64,000 bases of DNA from positions 992,001 through 1,056,000 of the forward strand of contig NZ_CADDWH010000001.1 in assembly GCF_902809865.1 (NCBI RefSeq), read 5' to 3'. Below, one piece after another: positions 57,379-64,000 of this stretch. Numbering within the stretch: the first letter of the stretch is position 1; each line of letters starts with the position of its first letter. A program made the translations under genes and the position numbers. The notes under the pieces were generated by a model. That model saw nothing but the letters and a program-made list of their open reading frames with translations, searched no databases and was not told the origin of the DNA. Source of the DNA: Halobacillus sp. Marseille-Q1614. Its GTDB lineage: Bacteria > Bacillota > Bacilli > Bacillales > Halobacillaceae.

Positions 57379-57528
57379 ATGCGTGTAAATGTTACACTTG
57401 CTTGCACTGAAACTGGTGACCGTAATTATATTACTACAAAAAATAAGCGTACGAACCCAGAGCGTATTGAACTTAAAAAGTACAGTCCGCGTCTAGGAAA
57501 GCATACGCTTCACCGTGAGACTAAATAA
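57379..57528 (+). CDS. rpmG: Ribosomal protein L33 (zinc-independent form)
   Basis: A 49-residue L33 ([17 protein letters not shown]...HTLHRETK). Only one cysteine (residue 9) remains; the CxxC pairs of the zinc form are CTET and YSPR here, so it cannot bind zinc in the usual way and is a C-minus paralogue. ATG 57379 gives the family N-terminus MRV; ATG 57376 is one codon earlier; TTGGAGGG is upstream. Position corresponds to B. subtilis rpmGA. It is too short for most ORF cut-offs. Confidence 0.95.
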   Translation: MRVNVTLACTETGDRNYITTKNKRTNPERIELKKYSPRLGKHTLHRETK

Positions 57529-57529
57529 G

Positions 57530-57560
57530 CAGCAGGGGATTCACTCCTGCTGTTTTTTTT
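57530..57560 (+). terminator. Terminator after rpmG
   Basis: CAGCAGG pairs with CCTGCTG, followed by T8. Confidence 0.85.
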
Positions 57561-57607
57561 ATATTTGACGTTGTTAATCGACATTGTTGATATTGGATAG
57601 AAAAGTA

Positions 57608-57721
57608 GGTAGTTCTGCGAGGCTCCTGCGGAAAAACGAGCGGTGCGAGACCCAGCAGCGCTCGTTTTTACGAGAAGGCTCGGTCGTTCGTCTGCTTAAT
57701 AGCGAACGGGTGTCTCTTTTC
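57608..57721 (+). repeat. Dispersed intergenic repeat, copy B
   Basis: Plus-strand copy related to 12339-12442. It has a central inverted repeat AAAACGAGCG...CGCTCGTTTT and ends in GCGAACGGGTGTCTC. The element fills the gap between rpmG and fthC. Similar GC-rich short intergenic repeats are common in Bacillaceae, but I cannot name this one. Confidence 0.65.
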
Positions 57722-57741
57722 TTATTTAATGGAGGGGTATT

Positions 57742-58314
57742 ATGAATAAAAAAGCATTAAGAGAGCATGGAAAGCTGATTTTGAAGTCTTTTTCCCCAGA
57801 AGAAAAGCAAAATTTCCAGCAAAAGATCCACAGCAGGCTGTTTTATTCTGAGAGTTGGAAGAAAGCTAAGTCAGTCGCCGTCACGGTTTCCTTTAAGCAC
57901 GAATGGGACACTTACTCCATCATAGAGAAAGCCTGGAAGGATAATAAACAAGTGGCCGTGCCAAAGTGTGATCCTAAAACTAAAGAAATGACGTTTTATC
58001 TCTTACATAGTTTTGAGCAGTTAGAAACCGTCTATTACGGTCTGAAAGAACCTTCACCGGAAGTCTCCACTCCGATAGTAAAGGACGAAATTGGTTTAAT
58101 AATTGTGCCCGGCCTTCTGTTTGATAAAGAAGGGTACCGGATTGGATACGGCGGCGGATTTTTTGACCGCTATTTAATCGATTATGAAGGGGAGACAGTT
58201 TCATTATTATCAACCCGACAGCTTATTGACAAAGTCCCTGTGGAGCCATTTGATGTAAAAGTAAATCAGCTGATTACGGAAGAAGGCTTATTATCCTGCG
58301 AAAGGGAAGAATAA
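57742..58314 (+). CDS. fthC: 5-formyltetrahydrofolate cyclo-ligase (FthC/YqgN)
   Basis: ATP-dependent conversion of 5-formyl-THF to 5,10-methenyl-THF. The 190-residue protein ends with the family block VPGLLFDKEGYRIGYGGGFFDRYL, which forms the nucleotide and folate site. N-terminus MNKKALREHGKLIL is typical. ATG 57742 follows GGAGGGG. It is followed by yqgO after 55 bp. The order rpmG-yqgN-yqgO-yqgP matches B. subtilis. Confidence 0.94.
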   Translation: MNKKALREHGKLILKSFSPEEKQNFQQKIHSRLFYSESWKKAKSVAVTVSFKHEWDTYSIIEKAWKDNKQVAVPKCDPKTKEMTFYLLHSFEQLETVYYGLKEPSPEVSTPIVKDEIGLIIVPGLLFDKEGYRIGYGGGFFDRYLIDYEGETVSLLSTRQLIDKVPVEPFDVKVNQLITEEGLLSCEREE

Positions 58315-58369
58315 TTCCAGGTATCCATGCTCATCCTACCTTTAAACAGACTGTTTTAGGAGGAACCGC

Positions 58370-58552
58370 ATGAATGCCTTTAAAGTTCTACTGCTCATTT
58401 TGTTTCCTGTAGGTGTAGCCGGTTATACGTTTCGTAATCGAATTGTTTCTTTTGTTGCTGCTGTTCCTGTACTTCGTAAATTTGCGGTTCGCACAACGAT
58501 GCGGATCCCATTTATAAGGAAGAAATTCATGGGACAATTATTTCGTTCATAA
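58370..58552 (+). CDS. yqgO: YqgO-like short membrane protein
   Basis: A 60-residue protein with one hydrophobic segment (about 3-19), and a second moderately hydrophobic stretch, followed by basic residues (RTTMRIPFIRKKFMGQLF). ATG 58370 follows AGGAGG. Position between fthC and gluP matches B. subtilis yqgO. Function unknown. Confidence 0.65.
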   Translation: MNAFKVLLLILFPVGVAGYTFRNRIVSFVAAVPVLRKFAVRTTMRIPFIRKKFMGQLFRS

Positions 58553-58564
58553 ACTTTGTTAAAG

Positions 58565-58592
58565 ACTGCTTGCTCATCAGGCAGTTTTTTTG
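58565..58592 (+). terminator. Terminator after yqgO
   Basis: ACTGCTTG pairs with CAGGCAGT (one G-U), followed by T7. Confidence 0.75.
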
Positions 58593-58655
58593 TGAGCTTT
58601 TTTGGGCACATTTAGTAAATAAGCATGATAAGATCGAAGAAAGGAGGGGTGATGG

Positions 58656-60188
58656 GTGTACATTAAACAAGAGTATTATTTATGGAAGCTTGCCCATGAG
58701 CTGGTCGGTCATGATGGGTTTGAGATCCTCCATGTGGAATCGGAGAAAAGTGAGGTATGGCTGGAAAAAGAGCATAAAGGAGAGCGTCATATCTATCGGC
58801 TGCTTCATGGTGTGTTTAACTGGAGAAACGAGATGAAGCGGGATATTGATTATGTACTGCAGCAAATTAAGCAGAATAGCAGGCTTCTGGGCGGGAGAAA
58901 TGTTCACGTCCACTGCCTCTATATTTCTGAATACCCTCCTGTTGATGAGTGGGAAAATGTAAACGCAGATCCTGCCGGTTATATAAAAAAACTTCACATC
59001 CATTACCTTGATGATGAAGAAAAACAAAGAGAACACGAAGCTTTTTCCCCTGTCTTATCGTCGCCGCCTGTCATTCCTGATCAATTGGATGAAATGGAAC
59101 TGGAAAGGCAGGCTGGTTATTTAAAGCAGCAGCTATATACCATTCAGCAGAGAAAGATCAAAGAAGCGCAGCAGGTTTTCTCTTTTGGGACGCCTAAAAT
59201 TACTTATATTCTGCTTGCAATTAACCTTATGATGTTTGCGTGGCTTGAGATGTCCGGAGGGAGTACATCTGTCGTTACGCTTATCGAGTTAGGTGCCAAG
59301 TATAACCCGGCTATATTAGAAGGAGAATGGTGGAGGATTATCAGTTCAATGTTCCTTCACATAGGGATCTTTCATTTATTAATGAACATGCTGGCGCTTT
59401 ATTATTTAGGATCAGCAGTAGAAAGGATTTACGGCTCCCTAAGATTTTTAGTTATCTATTTTCTTGCCGGTATTTTCGGCGGGCTGGCAAGTTTTGCTTT
59501 TAATCCTAACGTGGCAGCCGGAGCTTCCGGGGCGATTTTCGGACTATTTGGTGCACTGCTTTACTTTGGTTTAAAAAATAAACGGCTCTTTTTTCAGACG
59601 ATGGGATATAACTTGATTTTTATAATTACGATTAACGTTGTATTTGGATTTGTTGTTCCTCAAATAGATAACGGCGCTCACCTCGGAGGATTGCTGGGCG
59701 GATTTCTAGCTTCGGCTTCGGTTAGTCTGCCGAAAAGAAAAGAGGGAATGAAGCAGGTTCTCGGAGCTGTGGTTTATACGGCTGCTGTTCTTATACTTAT
59801 TTTCAGAGGCCTATCAGGAGTTCAAGGAGAATACGGGTTGACGGAGCTTCAGTTCTCACAGGAGCTGATTGACCAGGAGAATTATGAAGAAGCGATCAGC
59901 CGTACGACCAATGCCCTGTTAAAACCGGGGGAGTATGAAGCAGAATTGTTATTCAACCGGTCCTTTGCTTATACACAGACTGACGAACTGGACCTTGCCC
60001 AGTCTGATTTAGAAAAAGTTATAGAGCTTCAGCCCGACATGGCTGAAGCTCACTATAACCTTGCTCTTATCTATCAGCAGAACAAGAAGATTGAGCTGGC
60101 TCAAAAGCATTCGCGTGAAGCTGCACGATTAAATCCGGATCATGAGCAGTTCATTGAATTAAAAGAAGAACTTAATAGTATTGAATAA
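58656..60188 (+). CDS. gluP: Rhomboid protease GluP (YqgP) with TPR repeats
   Basis: Intramembrane serine protease of 510 residues. The soluble N-terminal domain (about 1-175) is followed by six or seven membrane helices with catalytic S291 (GASGAIFG) and H342 (GAHLGG), and a C-terminal TPR region (about 400-505, NRSFAYTQTDELDLAQSDLEK, AHYNLALIYQQNKK). In Bacillus it acts with FtsH on the Mg transporter MgtE under high Mn. GTG 58656 after AAGGAGGGG is the start. It overlaps the convergent next gene by 17 bp. Confidence 0.93.
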   Translation: MYIKQEYYLWKLAHELVGHDGFEILHVESEKSEVWLEKEHKGERHIYRLLHGVFNWRNEMKRDIDYVLQQIKQNSRLLGGRNVHVHCLYISEYPPVDEWENVNADPAGYIKKLHIHYLDDEEKQREHEAFSPVLSSPPVIPDQLDEMELERQAGYLKQQLYTIQQRKIKEAQQVFSFGTPKITYILLAINLMMFAWLEMSGGSTSVVTLIELGAKYNPAILEGEWWRIISSMFLHIGIFHLLMNMLALYYLGSAVERIYGSLRFLVIYFLAGIFGGLASFAFNPNVAAGASGAIFGLFGALLYFGLKNKRLFFQTMGYNLIFIITINVVFGFVVPQIDNGAHLGGLLGGFLASASVSLPKRKEGMKQVLGAVVYTAAVLILIFRGLSGVQGEYGLTELQFSQELIDQENYEEAISRTTNALLKPGEYEAELLFNRSFAYTQTDELDLAQSDLEKVIELQPDMAEAHYNLALIYQQNKKIELAQKHSREAARLNPDHEQFIELKEELNSIE

Positions 60189-61026
60189 GCTGATGATTCT
60201 TCCCCTGGTCATCTTCAAACAGTACCATTAAATGGGTGCCTTTTTTATCGAACAGCAGTAAAGGCTCGTAGCTTTGAATCGGGTGGCTGGACTCCGAATC
60301 TTTTATACCGAGCACATAATTTTTATAAAGTCCTTCCCACAGCTGACCAGAAATTCTGTCAAACTGTTCAGGATCCGTATAAGGGAAAGGGTTTTTTTGT
60401 GTGTAGTTGGCCAGTTCAGTAAGAGGTGCTGTAATATATTGATCGGTGGAAAGCTGATAATATTCCATCAGCTCTGCCCACTGGGCTTCAAGCTGCTGGT
60501 TAATGGAATGGTCTAATTTTTTCTGCCATTCTTCTTCCTCTTGTGATTTAGGTTTATGAAAAGCAAAACGTTTGGTATGGGGAGAATCTATGATATAGAG
60601 ACGGTCATTTGATACAGCCTGGATGCTTTTAATCGTATCATCTTCATGGTATTCGCCATGGTGAACGGAGAGAGCTTCATATCTTTTTGTATCTTCCCCA
60701 TGCAGAAAAGACACTTTATGGATTTCCTCAACGTCCTGCTTCCACTTATTCACGACACCTTTTAACCTTCCGTTTACGAATAAAAGAGATACATCCTGTC
60801 TCAAATAGGCTGGCTCATCACTTTTAGAAAAGATTTCCCATTCGATTTCATATTCATCGTCTCCTTCGCTTTCTTTAAAAGCGAGAGTAGTGGAAGCTGT
60901 CTCAAATTTTCTTTCTTCATCAATAGGAAAGTATTTGATGACAGACAACTCCTTATGGGAGAAATGAAAGTATGTGATGACCACTCCAACGAGAAAAAGT
61001 CCGATATATAACCAGATGTATTTCAT
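60172..61026 (-). CDS. Unrecognised membrane-anchored protein
   Basis: A 284-residue protein with one N-terminal membrane segment (about residues 4-20) and a hydrophilic extracytoplasmic domain rich in Glu, Lys and Tyr. Tail blocks LANYTQKNPFPYTDPEQFDRI and LLLFDKKGTHLMVLFEDDQG suggest a compact folded domain, but I recognise no family. On the minus strand ATG 61026 is about eight bases after AAGGGAG; ATG 61035 is an alternative. It converges with gluP, sharing 17 bp at the 3' ends. I assign no function. Confidence 0.8.
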   Translation of the reverse strand: MKYIWLYIGLFLVGVVITYFHFSHKELSVIKYFPIDEERKFETASTTLAFKESEGDDEYEIEWEIFSKSDEPAYLRQDVSLLFVNGRLKGVVNKWKQDVEEIHKVSFLHGEDTKRYEALSVHHGEYHEDDTIKSIQAVSNDRLYIIDSPHTKRFAFHKPKSQEEEEWQKKLDHSINQQLEAQWAELMEYYQLSTDQYITAPLTELANYTQKNPFPYTDPEQFDRISGQLWEGLYKNYVLGIKDSESSHPIQSYEPLLLFDKKGTHLMVLFEDDQGKNHQLIQYY

Positions 61027-61174
61027 TACATCCACTCCCTTAATAGCTCTATGTAACCTTATGAAAAAGAAAGAGAGGACATGCTAAAAAAATTCATCAT
61101 CTATGGAAGAAGCGTATTTTTTCTTTCTAATAGTACAACCTAATTTTGATAAGGGACGATTAGGGGCGGATACA

Positions 61175-62632
61175 ATGAACAAAAAGAAACAGCCATTATT
61201 CAATCATTATGATGAGAATATAGACTATTTAACTGACTACTTGGGTGTAAATGAAAGCTTTGATGTTATTCATCTCGATTTGGTATATGCGAACCGAAGA
61301 ATGTCTCTTTTTATGGTGGATGGATTTGTTAAAGATGAAATTCTACACTATTTAATGAGACTTCTTTCACGGCTTGAACCAGATGAAATAGAGCCGGACC
61401 CTCTGGAAAAATTATTTAAAACCCATCTGTCATACGTTGAATTAGATAGAGTAAAGGATCTTAATCAGGCAGGTGACTTAGTCCTTGCTGGACCGACTGC
61501 ATTAGTCGTGGAGGGCATCGATGAAATAATAATGATCGATGCCAGAACTTATCCTGTTAGAGGACCTGCAGAACCTGACTTGGAAAGAGTGGTTAGAGGT
61601 TCACGTGACGGATATGTCGAAACAATCGTATTTAACACGGCGCTTACCCGCAGAAGAGTAAGAGACCGCTCGCTGCGTATGGAATATATTCAAATCGGGA
61701 GACGCTCACAAACCGATGTGTGCCTTTGTTATATAAAGGAAATTGCTGATGATGACAGAGTCGAACATCTGCGGCGTGTGCTTCATGAAATTGATACAGA
61801 TGCTCTCCCGATGGCGGAAAAAACGATTGAAGAATTTATAAGCGGGCGCCACTGGAATCCTTACCCCGTGATTCGATATACCGAGCGGCCGGATACAGCT
61901 GCCGCACACCTTTATGAAGGCCATATTCTTATTATTATTGACGGGTCACCAAGTGTAATGATTACTCCGGCTACCTTCTGGCACCACATGCAGCATTCAG
62001 AGGAATATCGCCAAAAGCCTCTTGTGGGAGCATACTTACGCTGGGTGAGGTTTTTCGCTTTGTTTGTTTCCCTGTTTTTATTACCGTTATATTATCTGTT
62101 TTCCATACAGCCTGACCTATTGCCGGTTAACTTATCGTTTTTAGGTCCGGAAGAAGTAGGGAAGATCCCGTTGATGTTACAATTCCTCATTGCTGAAATA
62201 GGTATTGATATGCTGAGGATGGCTGCGATTCATACACCGTCTTCCTTAGCTACTGCTTTAGGGCTGGTAGCTGCTATCATGATCGGGCAGGTAGCGGTAG
62301 ATGTGGGTATATTTTCTATAGAAGTAGTTTTGTATTTATCGATTGCTGCCATAGGTACTTTTGCAACACCGAGCTATGAAGTCGGCCTGGCTGACCGCAT
62401 CACTCGGATCGCTCTGCTGTTAATTACCGGCTTCTTCGGGGTTAAGGGCTATGTGATTGGAATGACTTTTTGGCTTCTTTACCTTACACAGATGCAGACA
62501 TTTAAGACACCTTATTTCTGGCCGTTTATGCCTTTTTCTTTAAGAGCCTTTCGGGATATACTGATTCGCTCTCCGATTCCTTTGAAAAATCGAAGGCCGG
62601 TGTTTCTGCATCCAAAAGACCCCGACCGATAA
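61175..62632 (+). CDS. SpoVAF-like GerA-family spore protein
   Basis: A 485-residue protein of the GerA family, with the blocks VVRGSRDGYVETIVFNTALTRRR and RYTERPDTAAAHLYEGHI typical of SpoVAF rather than ordinary GerA receptor subunits. N-terminal soluble part to about 280, then five or so membrane segments. SpoVAF contributes to spore germination and is normally in the spoVA operon; here it stands alone before yqgQ-glcK. ATG 61175 follows AGGGGCGG; ATG 61103 upstream lacks a ribosome site. Confidence 0.88.
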   Translation: MNKKKQPLFNHYDENIDYLTDYLGVNESFDVIHLDLVYANRRMSLFMVDGFVKDEILHYLMRLLSRLEPDEIEPDPLEKLFKTHLSYVELDRVKDLNQAGDLVLAGPTALVVEGIDEIIMIDARTYPVRGPAEPDLERVVRGSRDGYVETIVFNTALTRRRVRDRSLRMEYIQIGRRSQTDVCLCYIKEIADDDRVEHLRRVLHEIDTDALPMAEKTIEEFISGRHWNPYPVIRYTERPDTAAAHLYEGHILIIIDGSPSVMITPATFWHHMQHSEEYRQKPLVGAYLRWVRFFALFVSLFLLPLYYLFSIQPDLLPVNLSFLGPEEVGKIPLMLQFLIAEIGIDMLRMAAIHTPSSLATALGLVAAIMIGQVAVDVGIFSIEVVLYLSIAAIGTFATPSYEVGLADRITRIALLLITGFFGVKGYVIGMTFWLLYLTQMQTFKTPYFWPFMPFSLRAFRDILIRSPIPLKNRRPVFLHPKDPDR

Positions 62633-62652
62633 TTTATCGGCCGGGGATTTTT
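62619..62652 (+). terminator. Terminator after the spoVAF-like gene
   Basis: CCCCG-ACCGAT pairs with ATCGG-CCGGGG, followed by ATTTTTA. The stem overlaps the stop codon. Confidence 0.7.
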
Positions 62653-62700
62653 ACGTTTTCATTAGAGTGTTCGATTGGTATAATAAAAAAGGTGATTAAA

Positions 62701-62910
62701 ATGAAAACAATCTATGATGTGCAACAACTATTAAAAAAGTTCGGGACATTTATTTATATAGGTGACCGCCTCGCTGAGCTGGAGCTGATGGAGCAGGAGG
62801 TTATGGAGCTTTACCAATCGCAATGTCTTTCTAAAGAACAATTCGAAATGGCTATATTACTGCTGAGGTCAGAGATAGCTGTACAAAAAGATAAAGAAAC
62901 GGGAGAGTGA
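62701..62910 (+). CDS. yqgQ: YqgQ family protein
   Basis: A 69-residue DUF910 protein, helical (MKTIYDVQQLLKKFGTFIYIGDRLAELELME). ATG 62701 follows AAAAGGTGAT; GTG 62692 is inside that site. It sits directly before glcK (yqgR) as in B. subtilis and its stop is followed within six bases by the glcK start. Predicted to bind single-stranded nucleic acid from structural work on the family; no function is assigned. Confidence 0.9.
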   Translation: MKTIYDVQQLLKKFGTFIYIGDRLAELELMEQEVMELYQSQCLSKEQFEMAILLLRSEIAVQKDKETGE

Positions 62911-62915
62911 TGAGG

Positions 62916-63869
62916 ATGAAAGAATTATACAGTATTGGAGCCGACATCGGAGGAACGACCGTTAAACTGGCGGTTATTTCAGTAGAGGGGAAAATTATAA
63001 AAAAATGGGAAATACCAACCGATACATCGGATAAAGGAAAAAATATAACTTCCGATATTAAAGATGCTATTGAGCAGGCATTAAAAGAACTCGATATACA
63101 TAAATCTTCTATATTAGGAATTGGAGCAGGAGCGCCTGGGTTTGTGGATTCGAGCACAGGCTACATAAATGAAGCCATAAATATTGGGTGGAAAAATTTC
63201 GATTTCGGAAACGAACTCCAAGATCTGACCGGACTGCCTGTCTGGGTAGATAACGATGCAAACTTAGCCGCCCTTGGAGAAAACTGGCTCGGTGCCGGAC
63301 GTGGAGTAGACAACTTAATCGCTGTGACTCTTGGAACAGGCGTCGGCGGCGGGATTATCGCTAATGGAGAAGTAATTAACGGAGCTAATGGGACAGCGGC
63401 AGAAATTGGCCATATGCTCGTCAAAACCTCAGGAGGGGCTCCGTGTAACTGTGGCCGAAGCGGCTGCCTGGAGACAGAAACTTCAGCCACGGCCATCGTG
63501 AGAAAAGCCGGAGAAAAATTGGAAGAATATCCGGACTCGAAACTGTCTAAGATAAATAACATTACGGCTAAAGACGTTTTTCAAGCGGCTGCGCAAGGAG
63601 ATCTAGCTGCTGAAGAGGTGTTAAAAAACGTTACTGACACGTTAGGCCTGGCACTTGCTAACTTAACAGTAGTGACAAATCCAAATAAGATTGTTCTTGG
63701 TGGAGGTGTGTCTGCAGCAGGTGACCAGCTGATAACTCCATTAAAAAAAGCCTATGAATCCTATGTTCTTCCTCGTGCCGGCGAAGCCTGCACCTTTGAA
63801 TTGGCAGAGCTCGGAAATGATGCCGGGGTTATTGGAGGAGCTTTCCTAGTGAAACAGTATCATAAGTAA
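62916..63869 (+). CDS. glcK: Glucokinase GlcK (ROK family)
   Basis: ATP-dependent glucose kinase of 317 residues. DIGGTT (10-15) is the phosphate loop, DNDANLAALGE the sugar site, and the ROK zinc motif is H166 with C177, C179 and C184 (CNCGRSGCLE). VLGGGVSAAG completes the ATP domain. GTG 62907 and ATG 62910 also open the frame, but ATG 62916 sits eight bases after GGGAGAG and gives the family N-terminus. Downstream (63870-64000) I see no complete gene before the window ends. Confidence 0.96.
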   Translation: MKELYSIGADIGGTTVKLAVISVEGKIIKKWEIPTDTSDKGKNITSDIKDAIEQALKELDIHKSSILGIGAGAPGFVDSSTGYINEAINIGWKNFDFGNELQDLTGLPVWVDNDANLAALGENWLGAGRGVDNLIAVTLGTGVGGGIIANGEVINGANGTAAEIGHMLVKTSGGAPCNCGRSGCLETETSATAIVRKAGEKLEEYPDSKLSKINNITAKDVFQAAAQGDLAAEEVLKNVTDTLGLALANLTVVTNPNKIVLGGGVSAAGDQLITPLKKAYESYVLPRAGEACTFELAELGNDAGVIGGAFLVKQYHK

Positions 63870-64000
63870 GAAAGTGTAGGGGTGGTCCTTACGTGAGACG
63901 TCTATGTATCGTCTGCAACGTTTAAAAAGCAGCGAAACTACATTTAATGAAACTTTTGTGGTACGATATTCGTCATAATAAAGGATACGGTTTGAAAAAT

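Overview
The window is a stretch of core chromosome from an endospore-forming, low-GC Gram-positive bacterium of the Bacillaceae. Gene content and order closely follow the Bacillus subtilis gpr-spoIIP ... glcK region. The many acidic surface tails, the Na/Pi transporter and the protein sequences suggest a salt-tolerant genus such as Halobacillus, but that genus call is inference. Sporulation genes (gpr, spoIIP, yqfC, yqfD, a spoVAF-like gene), a CIRCE-controlled class I heat-shock operon and a glycyl T-box fit Bacillaceae. I see no prophage, insertion sequence, CRISPR array or defence island.

Layout. 1-5570: spore protease gpr (cut by the window edge), spoIIP, yqxA, lepA, hemW. 5580-12290: CIRCE, hrcA-grpE-dnaK, dnaJ, prmA, rsmE. 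12340-14150: a dispersed repeat, deoC (in the region where mtaB might be expected), rpsU, yqeY. 14160-17120: a SigW-type promoter driving nfeD-floA-yqfB (membrane microdomain and envelope-stress genes). 17148-24550: yqfC, yqfD, phoH, pgpH (frameshifted), ybeY, dgkA, era, yqzL, recO. 24547-29350: T-box-controlled glyQS, then ccpN and its partner yqfL. 29418-33035: yqxD-dnaG-sigA, the macromolecular synthesis operon. 33080-35882: a decayed small membrane-protein gene, cccA, trmK, nif3-like yqfO. 35921-42218: ispH and ispG, the last two MEP-pathway enzymes, both on the minus strand, around cshB, nfo, yqfT, a lytic transglycosylase and yqfX. 42416-45600: a second nfeD with its own SigW-type promoter, a DUF1189-like gene and a Na/Pi transporter.

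45750-46560 is a tRNA operon (Met, His, Ile2/Met, Ser, and a degenerate Phe) behind two tandem promoters. 46650-50975: sodA, an MFS gene, pbpA. 51010-56347: pstS-C-A-B1-B2-phoU, the high-affinity phosphate system. 56346-64000: yqzC and yqzD (minus), rpmG, a second copy of the dispersed repeat, fthC (yqgN), yqgO, rhomboid gluP, an unrecognised membrane-anchored protein (minus), a spoVAF-like germination protein, yqgQ and glcK.

The observations most worth a second look are: the single-base frameshift that splits pgpH (c-di-AMP phosphodiesterase); the tRNA-Phe copy that has lost C56, C61 and A73; matching SigW-type promoters in front of both nfeD loci; two diverged copies of a roughly 105-bp intergenic repeat in opposite orientation; the decayed ORF after sigA; and the dyads and PerR/Fur-like box upstream of yqxD-dnaG-sigA. 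I did not find a convincing new multi-gene system here. All promoters, terminators and start choices were read by eye, without alignments or folding software.
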